The notes under the pieces are model-generated. The model did not search any database and was not told where the DNA came from. It saw nothing but the letters and a program-made list of their open reading frames with translations. A stretch of 64,000 bases of DNA, from NCBI GenBank assembly GCA_911728435.2, contig OU452198.1:14728001-14792000 (forward strand), written 5' to 3'. This DNA comes from Apoderus coryli. Taxonomy: Eukaryota; Arthropoda; Insecta; Coleoptera; Attelabidae. The position numbers and the translations under genes were made by a program. This document shows, one piece after another, positions 23,640 to 33,393 of this stretch (position 1 is the first letter of the stretch; each line of letters opens with the position of its first letter).

Positions 23640-23948
23640 GGTCATTTAAAGAGTGTGTTAAGTTACCGGTGGCATGTATAAAGTATACAGCGAAACACAG
23701 TCATAAAGGTCAGTTAGTTTTATTTTAATACAGAAGTTTGTACTTTCATCAATTAGAATTTAAAAGCCGCTCGTAAATTTCATTAGCGAAGTAGATGTTT
23801 ACTTCCTTTATAACCGGAAGTACTATAAACCCGGAAATAGTACATCAATATAGAACCATCACGATAATACCCAACCCCTAAGTTTCAGGAACATACCTTT
23901 TGTAATTCCCGAGAAGTTTGAATAGGCCACTCAAAATGAATCACCCTG
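23640..23948. mobile_element. Right terminus of a mariner-like long-inverted-repeat element
   Basis: It contains the ATAACCGGAAGTACTATAAA segment, typical of the arms of this superfamily in the window, and ends AATCACCCTG|TA at 23948-23950. I find no left partner. Confidence 0.5.
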
Positions 23949-24059
23949 TATATGTTTTACCACACAGTGGTTTCTTCGGATGTCGAGTAATAACTAAACT
24001 ACTTGAACCATTTTTTTACCTAAGCTAAAGATACTATTATAGTCAAGTGAGGGGAAATT

Positions 24060-24320
24060 TTAGATGATTGGCAAGTTGAATCTTCTTTCTGTTAGTTGAA
24101 CGCGTAGTAATTTTCCTTAAGCCGTTTTTTTAAATGTGCGTCCAGTTTGTCCTATAGACAAGCAACTCCAGGTAAGTTTATAGACTCCCGATTTACCATA
24201 CATATTTACTTGTTTTGACTTCATTTTGTTTAATATTGTGTTATATATTGTATTAGGTATTGGTTTTAAATGCAACTGAATAATTTTGTTTTCTAAGAAA
24301 GCGTGAAATATCATCACTGG
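24060..24320 (-). pseudogene. Penelope-like GIY-YIG endonuclease fragment
   Basis: The minus-strand reading contains KSGVYKLTWSCLSIGQTGRT followed by FKK. This matches the GIY-YIG core as found at the C-terminus of Penelope-like retroelements (G-V-Y-K-L ... I-G-Q-T-G-R). Removing one A after FKK restores RLKENYYAF, the usual continuation, so there is a frameshift near 24125. The reverse transcriptase is not present nearby. It is relevant to the hammerhead-like motifs in the window, since Penelope-like elements are known carriers of hammerhead ribozymes. Confidence 0.7.
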
Positions 24321-24371
24321 GTATTCTAGTATAAGTTAGGGTTTTATATTTCGTTTGATTTCCCATGAGTC

Positions 24372-24525
24372 ACACATCAATCCCGAAGTTGTATCGCTTG
24401 TATCAGAAAATGTTGTTTATTTATGTACATTTCCAGCCCACACTACCTATCACACACAGCTGCTGGATGTAGGTGTTCCTAAATCACTAAAAGCTCACAG
24501 GTCCAAAAGCTTAAATAATTTTTTA
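24372..24525 (+). pseudogene. pogo-type DDE transposase fragment
   Basis: The plus-strand reading runs HINPEVVSLVSENVVYLCTF, then PAHTTYHTQLLDVGVPKSLK, then SLNNFL and a stop. The PPHTTH-x-LQPLDVGVFKSLK block is the third-D region of pogo/CENP-B-type DDE_1 transposases. It directly abuts the Penelope relic, which runs on the other strand. It is isolated and dead. Confidence 0.6.
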
Positions 24526-25110
24526 TGAAAGCAAATGCTGACCAGCCTAAACGAACTTTCATAATATACTGAATCCAGGGTTCATCTCAAATTTTTGCGC
24601 AAGTACAGCCCTACCAATGTTCATAATTATATTTTATTTGAGGGACAAGAATAAACTTTTGTCTCATTTTTTTTTTCATTTACGAGGCTATACCATAAAT
24701 AACCTACCTGCCTTCATAACTTCGCACCAGAATAACCGAGCGACCACTGTGATACGAGCATATTGTGGTAATTGGCTCCTCACAAACTCATTTGCAGTCC
24801 TAGTTACCTCAGGGACCTGTTAGCTCGTGCGTCCTGTGCGCGTTTTTATAAGGCAAGGGTTTGTTGTTATCTTTAAAATTTTCAAAACTTGATGAACCCA
24901 TTAGTTTTTGGTTAAAATCGCTCTAACCCTGTGATATCCAAATTCATAAATAAAAGTAGGGGCAGTATTTGAAAGCACTTTTTATACACTTTACAGCAAC
25001 AGCTTACTTTTAACATTTACGTCTATGGTTCTCGAGAACATTGCGTTTAAAATTTCCCGAGTTAACTAGGTAGTTGGTAAATACATGTATAAGGTCGGGG
25101 TAATTCGCAT
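24526..25110. other. No gene recognised; dispersed-repeat fragment near 24880-24970
   Basis: The phrase CCCATTAGTTTTTGGTTAAA at about 24898 belongs to the dispersed repeat also seen at 26373-26690. Otherwise it is unannotated spacer. Confidence 0.4.
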
Positions 25111-25182
25111 ATGTGGTGTAGCTCAGTGAGAAAGTGTCCGCTTTACATATGAAAGCCCTGTGTTCAACTCCATGCTTCTTCC
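25111..25182 (+). repeat. tRNA-like sequence (SINE head or tRNA pseudogene)
   Basis: A box-A-like TAGCTCAGTGAG is followed by a perfect 5-bp anticodon-like stem (GCTTT/AAAGC around ACATATG) and a box-B-like TGTTCAACTCC, then a T-run. U33 is replaced by C and the T-arm pairs poorly, so this is not a working tRNA. Confidence 0.5.
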
Positions 25183-25440
25183 ATTTTTTTTTATTTCTAT
25201 TTTTGAATGAAGTAATTAGTTTATTAGGTTAGTGTGTTGGAAATAAATTAATATTTTTCACCTGAGAGGCATTATAATGTAGTGAAGCCCGTGGTGCATA
25301 TAATGCTTTATTCTGTACTCAATATTCATGAAACCAAAGATTAATCTAGATGAAACTAATAGCCTCCATATACATATAATATATTATAGTATATATACAA
25401 AGCCAATACAACTACTTTGGTCAAAAATTATTAGTAAAAA

Positions 25441-25515
25441 TTGCAAGTGCAGGGATCGAACGCAGGACTTTCCGCACCCAAAACCATGCCGATTACCACT
25501 AAGCTACGGCCAACG
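25441..25515 (-). repeat. tRNA-like sequence (SINE head or tRNA pseudogene)
   Basis: On the minus strand GTAGCTTAGTGGTAATCGG (box A) and GCGTTCGATCCC (box B) are about 30 bp apart, as in tRNA genes. The anticodon arm has an 8-nt loop and imperfect pairing, so I favour a tRNA-derived SINE or pseudogene. Confidence 0.55.
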
Positions 25516-25589
25516 GTAAAAGAAATAAAACCCAATATGCAATACGGCGATACTACATATTTGTCTCTAGAATTTTGGAGGCAAATATC

Positions 25590-25955
25590 AATATCGCTGT
25601 AAAGCAGATAAAAAAGGCTTTAAAATGATGTATCACTCGACCTCTACTGCTGTTTGAAAATTTGGAAGGTGTGTCCACCTCTATCCCAGGGCTTAAGCGA
25701 TTCCAACCAAAAACTAATGGATTCATCCTAGGACTCCCCCAAACTCATATACCAAAACTTAGATCAATTGGTTGAAGCATTTAGGCGCTATCGTGGAAGA
25801 ATACATACAGGCACACAGACAGGCAGACTTCCATCTGGAAATGTTCTTCATCGTCTCAGGGAACTTCAAAATGTTTATATCCGTTTTTATCTCAAATTTT
25901 TTTAGCGCGTTCACAATACCTTCTCTATGGGTCGGGAAAGTAATATTCATATACA
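25590..25955 (-). repeat. Dispersed repeat, minus copy
   Basis: Nearly the full consensus seen inverted at 26373-26690: the CTAATGGATTCATCCTAGGA segment, ACAGACAGGCAGACTTCCAT, and the segment with CGTCTCAGGGAACTTC. It is non-coding. With the next copy it forms an inverted pair about 420 bp apart. Confidence 0.7.
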
Positions 25956-26372
25956 TAACTGCGGGGCATTATAAGCGGACGTTATGATAATGCCCCCCAG
26001 TTGTTATGGATATGATATCACAATCCGTATCAAAGGGATTACTAATAGTTGTGAAGAAAATAAAGAATTTTCATTATTCTTTTTGATACACCTACAAGCT
26101 ACTGTATAGTTTAAGAGACTTTGAATATGCACTAGATGACTATCATGACTTCGTCTAGTGCTCTACAAAATAATATGAGTACCACAGGTTTACTTCAGCG
26201 TCAAATAGCGAAAATTTTCGGTCATATGTTTTTGTAGTAGCTTTCAGCTTGGCATTTCTCGAATTTCGGACGGGCAGCATGCATGAGCCGAGTTTTAACG
26301 AAATAATATGTCGTATGTTTGACAAAAAAAAATATTGGTACGCATATGATTTTCGTTTTTTACCTTCCCGCA

Positions 26373-26690
26373 GAGGGAAAGTATTTGAACGCGCTAAAAA
26401 AAATTGAGATAAAGACGGATATAACCATTTTGAAGTTCCCTGAGACGACTTAGACTATTTCCAGGTGGAAGTCTGTCTGTCTGTATGTATTCTACCACAA
26501 TAACGCCCAAACGCTTTGACCAATTGAGCTAAATTTTGGTATATGAGTTTGGAGCAGTCCTAGGATGAACACATTAGTTTTTGGTTGAAATCGCTTAAGC
26601 CCTATATATAGGGGTGGACACAACCGCTAAATTTTCAAATATCAGTAGGGATCGAGTGATACATCATTTTAAAGCATTTTTATCTACACA
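26373..26690 (+). repeat. Dispersed repeat, plus copy
   Basis: It begins near CTTCCCGCAGAGGGAAAG. It contains a TCTGTCTGTCTG run and the segment TTAGTTTTTGGTTGAAATCG. Related copies lie at about 520-715, 8755-8900, 24880-24970, 25590-25955 and 51895-52035. It is non-coding. Confidence 0.7.
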
Positions 26691-26810
26691 GTTTTTTTAA
26701 GGTTTTTGTGAACACTTTGGATAAAATAAAGTAAGGTTATTGTTATGATCCCTATACCTAAATCTACCCGTTTGTCTAATTTTTGCGTTTTTGCAATTGT
26801 AAATATTGTA

Positions 26811-27845
26811 CAGGGTGGTCACAATTTTTTATTGTTCTTATCAATCATGTTTATTTAAATAACTTTCTTATTTTAAATAGCACACCCTATATTTCATAGC
26901 TGCTAATTAATGGTCTCTATCAAATGGTATTAGGCTTCCCTATACCTAACTGTCACCGTTTCCCAAGAAAAAAATATTTTAACTTAAATCATATTGATTT
27001 GATGACATCCTCATAGGCTAGTAAAGCGTACTCTAGATCGTTTATTTTCTGAGAAATGGATTGGCCGCGGTGGTCCATAAAACTGACCCCAAGGTCTCCA
27101 GACTTAACACCACTAGATTTTTTGTAATGGGGATATATTAAAAACATTGTTTATGATACGCCAACAACAACACGGGATGATATGAAACAGCAAATTAAAA
27201 CTGCTTTTGATACAAGTACACCACAATTATTAGCAAATGTCAGACATTCATTTGAAAAAAGAATTGAACTGTGTATTGAAAATAACGGCCAACATTTTGA
27301 GCATTTTTTGTAGCTAGTAAATATGTATGGTATAAGTACTTAAGTATTTTTTTGTTGTTAATTTTTAATAAATATGAATATGTTACTGAATGTTAAGAAT
27401 TTGTATCTATACTATTATTCTTAAGTTTTAACTTTCAGAGTTTGTTAGAATTAGGTAACCAATAAATTGTAGCGTCAAAGTTTTTAAGTACGATTGTAGA
27501 TATGGTCCCATACTTGATGGTAGAGAAACCTTGTTGTCTTTTCAGTTCCAATTTTCCTACGGAAAACCGTTGTAATATTCGAATACCGATCAGCCAATAG
27601 TAATTTAATAATGTAAATTACAGGGTGTACTATTAAAAGTAATATATAAGATAAATAAGTTAAAATAATTATTTCTTAGGAACCGGTTACAGTTAGGTAT
27701 AGGGAACCCTAATACCATTTGATAGAGAACATTAATTAGTATCGATATGATAGTATCTATGAAATACAGGGTGTGCTATTTAAAATAAGAAAGTTATTTA
27801 AATAAATATAATTCATAAGAACAATAACAAATTGTGACCACCCTG
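26811..27845 (+). mobile_element. Mariner-like element with about 165-bp inverted repeats, internally deleted
   Basis: The ends are TA|CAGGGTGGTCACAATTTTTT and the complement GACCACCCTG|TA. TA duplicates are at 26809-26810 and 27846-27847. Inverted arms run for about 165 bp (26811-26980, 27680-27845). The interior keeps only the 3' part of a transposase. Confidence 0.8.
27013..27314 (+). pseudogene. DUF4817-type transposase C-terminus, with internal stop
   Basis: The reading starts near LFSEKWIGRGGP, frameshifts, then gives PRSPDLTPLDFL (third catalytic D block), one in-frame stop, WGYIKNIVYDTP, and a clean tail through RHSFEKRIELCIENNGQHFE to the natural stop at 27314. The first two catalytic blocks are deleted. 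It is most similar in layout to the C-terminus of the intact 39870-40943 protein. Confidence 0.75.
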
Positions 27846-28304
27846 TACAATATTTACAATTGTACTATACACTGACCTAATGTATGTCCGATTCACTTGA
27901 CATTTTAAAATGTTTAACAGTTTAGCTAAAAAAATGAACGAACAGAATGTTTTTCAAAATGACCCTATTTTTTGCAAAAAACGCAAAAATTTGACAAACG
28001 GGTAGATTTAGGTATAGGAATCATAACAATAACTTTACTTTATTTTATCCAAAGTGATTAAAAAACCCAAAAAATACTGGGTGTTCCATTTAAAAATATA
28101 TAACTTTGATATGCAACACTTTTCTGGAACACCCGGTATATTTAAAAGCATATTTGTGAAATGCTCCTCGTAGACCTACATACACCCATGCAAACAAAAT
28201 TATGTTTGGCTATGAGAGACCGAGGCGAATGTACCGCCCGACCCGGTATAATTGTAAATAGCCTGACTTGATTGTGTAATTTTAATATGGAATAAATTAA
28301 TTTG

Positions 28305-28360
28305 AATTTGGTCGCTTCGCATGAGGAAGGTTATGGGTTCGAATCCTAGCTCTGGCAACA
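28305..28360 (+). repeat. tRNA-like 3' half (SINE or pseudogene)
   Basis: A perfect box B (GGTTCGAATCC) in a T-arm-like context is followed by AGCTCTGGCAAC and a T-run at 28362. The 5' half of a tRNA is not recognisable, so it is a fragment. Confidence 0.45.
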
Positions 28361-28911
28361 CTTTTTTTTTCTGATTTTAATTAAAGTAGTTAGTTGGTTA
28401 AGTTAATTTATTGGAAATAATGAAAATAATACAATTATTGTAATAATAATAAAAATTTAATAAAATTCTGTTTCGTTACGCAGGTGAAATATTTTTGGTT
28501 ATATTATATCTTGTTGGGAAAGTTTTGGGGCGACATAACCGATTTTTTTCTGGATATGCTGGAAACACAAGAGGAATCGATGACAAGACATTTGTTATTC
28601 AGATTTCGGACAAAAGAAACGAAATAGAGAATAATAGAATTTTGGAAAGCCCGACCAAGTAAGTGTAATTCACAAAGATAAAATCAGACCAAAGAATAAA
28701 TAAGAAGGGATTTCCACTTATCTGGAAGTAGATTTTAGAAATCACATAAATATATTCATACACAAAAATGGCAATATAATTCTCAAAAGTTAAGCCTTTT
28801 ATGACGAGTCTGTAGGTAATATGAAGTGCCATACAAGTTTTTTTTTTTTCGTTTTGTTTTCTTGAACCTTGGTTTTCAATTTCAACTACTTTTTTTTTTT
28901 TTGGTATCAGG
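28361..28911. other. No gene recognised
   Basis: AT-rich spacer ending in T-runs. I see no supported feature. Confidence 0.4.
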
Positions 28912-29291
28912 TTCGATTTTGAAATGAAGATTCCTTAAACAATTGGTTTAATTTGTCATTCATTCTTTCCTTTTTTTTCCCTTTTCAAATTCTACCATTC
29001 GACGTTTCGACAATGGTTATTGTCTTCTTCACGGATCACATTATATTGTTTTCTAAAATATGTTGTCCTCAGCCCTTAAACATCGTGTTGAATTTTCGTT
29101 TTGTGAGAATTTAAGGGCTGAGGACAACATATTTTAGAAAACAATATAATGTGATCCGTGAAGAAGACAATAACCATTGTCGAAACGTCGAATGGTAGAA
29201 TTTGAAAAGGGGAAAAAAAGGAAAGAATGAATGACAAATTAAACCAATTGTTTACAAAAATGAAATAAGGAATCTTCATTTCAAAATCGAA
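28912..29291. repeat. Near-perfect hairpin with hammerhead-like arms
   Basis: The left arm (about 28912-29085) and right arm (about 29107-29291) are almost identical inverted copies. The main difference is a 13-bp insertion near 29253. The loop is about 20 bp. Each arm, read toward the outside, contains GTGAAGA, a perfect 6-bp stem (GACAAT/ATTGTC, loop AACC), GAAAC and GTC. This is a hammerhead layout except that the invariant C at the start of CUGANGA is G, so catalysis is not expected. Confidence 0.75.
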
Positions 29292-29697
29292 AAAAAAAGT
29301 AATTGAAATACAAGTTTATTTTACATCAGATTAACATGCTAATTTATCTAAATGATATTTGATTAAAAATAATAGCTTACTGTAATATTTAATGCTAACA
29401 ATCATACCAAAATGTTTATAAGGGTAGCCGAAAATTTATATAGGTACATGACTTTCAGATATCAAAAAGCAATACCCAATAAACACACGTACGTAAAAAA
29501 CGTTTAAATTTACTAATAAAGTTTTATTATAATCGTGTTTTTCTTACGTAGAATCTACTCAAAAATGTCGCGGTATTAATTGTAAGGATTTTATAACGTT
29601 TGTTTAGTGTAGCATGTAAAAGTTAAAATAATTTGTTTTCCTTGGACTTTTAGAAGAAGTTCCAATAATGGAAAGATTCCATATGTGGTATACCATA
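29292..29697. other. No gene recognised
   Basis: AT-rich spacer between the hairpin and the fold-back element. Confidence 0.4.
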
Positions 29698-29699
29698 TA

Positions 29700-31895
29700 C
29701 CAGGTATTCGATTAAGGGTGGACAGGTAGCATATCTCAGGAAATAATAGTCGTAGGACAATGGGAAAAAAATTCTTTTAGGGAAATCGACAATGGGAAAT
29801 CGCTGGAAATAGTTTTTTAGTTCCTAACTATACCGCTAGGGGGCGTAATAGATACAGTAATGCGAAAAATGCATTTTTATTGAAAATTTCACAATATAAG
29901 TTAGAAAAACAATACTACCACAGTAATGCTACTGAGGTTCGGCATCTTTTTGGTGTATCACTTTTTATTGTGCGGCTTGAAATAAAGGCAGCAGGGAAGG
30001 ACGAAATTTTACTTATGATATTGTGTATAACTTTGGTTTGGCTTAACCGAATTTATCAATCTAATTTTTGTTTAAGAACTCAAGCCTTGCTGATGAAGAA
30101 AAAAAAGATTTCAAATCATAATTGTTTTTTTGGGGCTCCGCTAGATGGCGTAATTTGCATCGCCTAAGGTTTTTTGATTTTGCTTTAAAAACTTAAATGG
30201 AATGATACAAATATTTTATCAAAAATGAAAAGTAAATTGAATTTGCAACAAAAAAGTCCCAAACCGCACAGGAAAATCTTTATTCGTTTGAGAGTTATGG
30301 CCAAAAGAATGTTGTTCACCAAAATTCGTTGAAAAATCATGTATCTTTAATTTTCCGTGATCAAGAATGCCATGGGAAATAAAGAAATAGATTTAAAATT
30401 TATTAAACTGATAGTTTAACAAATAAAAATAATGAAAGATCCATTAAAATGACCGAAATGCAGAGCTTTCATAAAATTTGTTAAAAGAGGTAGATCTAGA
30501 TACCCATGAAAAAAAAATTGGGAAGTTTCCATGCATGGAGACAAATAAATAAACCCGACTATGCTGCTAAATACCCTGACTACGATTCCACACCACAAGT
30601 TTACACTCCATCAACTTTGATGGTCAACTTCCGGCATCCAATGAGGATTTTTTTGTGACCAATACTGCGTATTGTGTAAATTAACACTACCTCAACTAGA
30701 AAAAAAGGCTCAGTCCATAAAATCTGTGAGAGAAATTGCGGGTTTTCCGTGCACATATCTCTCAGCCAATAACAAAAGTCTATAGGCGCTTCTTGTCAAT
30801 ATCGGCATCTGAAAGTGCCTGATCTAAAACCATACTGTAAGGATGCAGTTTAAAAGATTTTAAAATCCAATATGCTGAAGTGCGGTTTATTCCTAAGTCT
30901 GAAGAAATGTCACTGACGCTTACATGAGGATTCGCTTCCACATACGCAAGAACGCTTATAATATTATCTTCACTGCTAACTGGACGTCTTCTGAGCGGGA
31001 CTGGATCAACTCTTACACTTCCCGTTTCTCGTAAACGGGCTAACCGACGGAACACTTTTCTGCTATGGTGTCTTCGGTTAGGGTATTTAGCAGCATATTC
31101 GCGTTTATTTATTTGTCTCCATGCATGGAAACTTCCCAATTTTGTTTCATGGGTATCTAGATCTACCTCTTTTAACAAATTTTATGAAAGCTCTGCATTT
31201 TGGTCATTTTAATGGATCTTTCAATATTTTTATTTGTTAAACTATCAGTTTAATAAAGTTTAAACCTAGTTCTTTATTTCCCATGGCATTCTTGATCACG
31301 GAAAATTAAAGATACATGATTTTTCAACGAATTTTGGTGAACATTCTTTTGGCCATAACTCTCAAACGAATAAAGATTTTCCTGTGCGGTTTTGACCTTT
31401 TTTGTTGCAAATTCGATTCGATTTAGTTTTCATTTTTGATAAAATATTTGTATCATTCCATTTAAGTTTTTAAAGAAAAATCAAAAAAACCTTAGGCGAT
31501 GCAAATATCGCCATCTAGCGGAGCCCCAAAAAACAATTATGATATAAATTTTTTTTTTTTTTTTCATCAGCAAGGCTTCAGTGCTTAAACAAAAATTAGA
31601 TTGATAAATTCGGTTAAGCCAAACCAAAGTTATAGACATTATCATAGGTAAAATTTCGTCCTTCCCTGCTGCCTTTATTTCAAGCCTTACAATAAAAAGT
31701 GATACACAAAAAGATGCCGAATCTCAGTAGCATTACCGTGGTAGTATTGTTTTTCTAACTTATATCGCGAAATTTTCAATAAAAATGCATTTTTCGCATT
31801 ACGCCCCCTAGCGGTATAGTTAGGAACTAACCATTGTCCTACGACTATTATTTTCTCAGATATGCTACCTGTCCACTCTTAATGGAATACCCGAA
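29700..31895. mobile_element. Fold-back mariner-like transposon whose arms include transposase coding sequence
   Basis: The inverted arms are about 880 bp (29700 to about 30578) and 820 bp (about 31078-31895). The ends are CCAGGTATTCGATTAAGG on the left and the degenerate complement GGAATACCCG on the right, with TA nearby. The arms reach into the coding region: the left arm is an inverted copy of the start of the transposase (MLKEVDLDTHE... through the first helix region). The 3' half of the gene is gone, replaced by that copy. Confidence 0.8.
30590..31178 (-). pseudogene. DUF4817-type transposase, 5' half
   Basis: The minus-strand frame from 31178 gives MLKEVDLDTHETKLGSFHAW, NKREYAAKYPNRRHHSRKVF, a basic linker, and HVSVSDISSDLGINRTSAYW (second helix-turn-helix), to a stop at 30780. 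In the next frame one still reads a NTQYWSQKNPHWMPEV block and then WSVNLWCGIVV, which are conserved in the family between the first and second catalytic aspartates. The expected SDE block is eroded. The reading ends at about 30590, where the opposite inverted arm begins, so the second and third catalytic residues are absent. Confidence 0.75.
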
Positions 31896-32290
31896 TATAT
31901 GGCCAACTGCATTTATAAATGCAGGACGGGGTTCCACCGCATTTTAGTCTAGTAACACGGCAATTTTTGGATGAAAATTACCATATCTGGTAGATTACGA
32001 GAGCAGGTCTGCAGCGATGGCCCTCTCGCTCTCCCGATTTAAATAATAATAATCAATGTCTTTGAATATTATTACAGAAGTACTTAATGGATTATTTTCT
32101 CTGAGGACACCCTAAAGCGTTGGTATACAAAACTCCTATTAAAATTGAAGAGGATATGCATGTGACATAATAAGAAATAGGCCTAGTATTTTCCAGGGAG
32201 TGCGTAATTATTTCCTACAGTTTAGTTTTGAGGTTAATGAAATGTATTCAGTTTATTGTAAATATGAAGTTGTTCTTATTCTTTTTAATA
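31896..32290. other. No gene recognised
   Basis: Spacer. Short CCGAGT-like and TA-rich tracts only. Confidence 0.35.
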
Positions 32291-32292
32291 TA

Positions 32293-32856
32293 CAGTGCGC
32301 TTCAAAAAACTCGGTAATATTTATCTTGAGAACGAAGCATTTGCGGACCCATGTTTATAATATTACGAACTTTTTGTCTTAACAGTCTAATTATCGTTTG
32401 CATTTTGCATTTGAAAATCTGAATCGAAGACTATGCTCTAATCACTCTTGCAGCGCGTCTATTCACGGTAAAGAAACAGAACGTAGGTCTTAGTATATAT
32501 TACGATGCTCCTGGACACAACATTTTTGTGCCTCCATTTGCTATCGCGTGCGAAAAACAGAGACAGCAGTGAAGCGCTACGCTATACGCTAGTAACAGTA
32601 GAAATGAAACGCATTTGTGACGTCATATATGGGGTGCTGCCCTACCCATCAGTCTATACGAATAAAATTTGTGTGTGTGGTGTTGTTGTTTTTGTTTTCG
32701 CGATCGCGCGTTTTGAGTATTATAAAGTGAATGTTTTGATTTTGAACAATTACAATAATAGTAAAGATGAATTCAGTGCAATATATGAATGTAAATAATG
32801 TTAAATTAACATTTGAGGATCGAATTACTATAAAAAAAGTTTTGATGGACACCTAA
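32293..32856 (+). mobile_element. Tc1-like 5' end with transposase N-terminus scrap
   Basis: TA|CAGTGCGCTTCAAAAAACTC resembles the start of Tc1-type elements. About 470 bp downstream an ATG at 32767 opens MNSVQYMNVNNVKLTFEDRI and TIKKVLMDT, then a stop at 32854-32856. This could be the first residues of a helix-turn-helix transposase. The rest was replaced by the adjoining hAT fragment. Family assignment is tentative. Confidence 0.4.
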
Positions 32857-32860
32857 CGCA

Positions 32861-33393
32861 AATTTATTTGAAACTGACAAATTTGGTGAATATCAAACCG
32901 TCTTTCCAAATGAAGATATTAAAACTGTGTGTAACTTATTTCCTAACGTAAATTACTTAAAATTAAAAAATGAACTCTCGATAAAATACGCACGGGACGA
33001 TTTTCTGAAACACAGTGGGGTTGTGCCTCTGTTACAAACGTTTATCCAAAACAATTTAACATCAACATTTAGTGATTCTGTGGAATTGCTGACTGTTTCG
33101 TGTACTGTCCCTATGACGACTGTAGCGAAATATGTGTCTCTAACCTCAAACGGATCAAAACATTTTTAAGAAACACTATGGGCCAGGAAAGGTTGTGCGC
33201 GTTAGCAATGCTATCTATTGAAAAAAAACTTGTGAAGTCCATTTCAAGGTTTAATGATCAAGTCATCAACCACTTTGCTGTTAAGAAATCTAGGAAGATT
33301 CATTTTAATTCTTTATTTTAAAAATTTTGGGTGTTATTGATTATTATCACCTTGTTGTGCCCCACCTCTTTCAGACCTCACGAGCCGCCACTG
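32861..33393 (+). pseudogene. hAT (ZMYM1-like) transposase C-terminus and 3' end
   Basis: Frame one gives EDIKTVCNLFPNVNYLKLKN, then YARDDFLKHSGVVPLLQTF and SVELLTVSCTVPMTTV. After a frameshift near 33140 it reads LKRIKTFLRNTMGQERLCAL, AMLSIEKKLVKSI, and FNDQVINHFA to a stop at 33319-33321. The LKRIK-x-x-L-R-N-T-M-x-x-x-R-L-x-x-L block is the dimerisation region at the C-terminus of hAT transposases of the ZMYM1/52-kDa-repressor sort. The end CCTCACGAGCCGCCACTG (33376-33393) resembles the hAT terminal repeat. The N-terminal zinc finger and catalytic core are missing here; a different N-terminal fragment lies at 44300-44770. Confidence 0.75.

Larger units (their letters stand above)
26705..28136. 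repeat. Outer inverted repeat surrounding the 26811-27845 element
   Basis: Segment 26705-26790 (with CCTATACCTAAATCTACCCG) is repeated inverted at about 27980-28060. The 15 bp on either side of the inner element's TA (26794-26808 and 27848-27862) are perfect inverted copies, so the empty site would be a 32-bp palindrome centred on the TA. The right flank ends at TGGAACACCCGG|TA (28136), which looks like an outer terminus. The matching left outer terminus is not seen. Confidence 0.6.

Noticed and set aside
25111..25515. Functional tRNA genes
   Set aside because: Box A and B are recognisable, but U33 or anticodon-loop size and T-arm pairing are wrong; they fit SINE heads or pseudogenes.
28077..28136. 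A 60-bp stand-alone MITE (CTGGGTGTTCCA...TGGAACACCCGG with TA on both sides)
   Set aside because: It lies exactly where the outer terminus of the surrounding inverted repeat should be, so the inner half-match may be coincidence.
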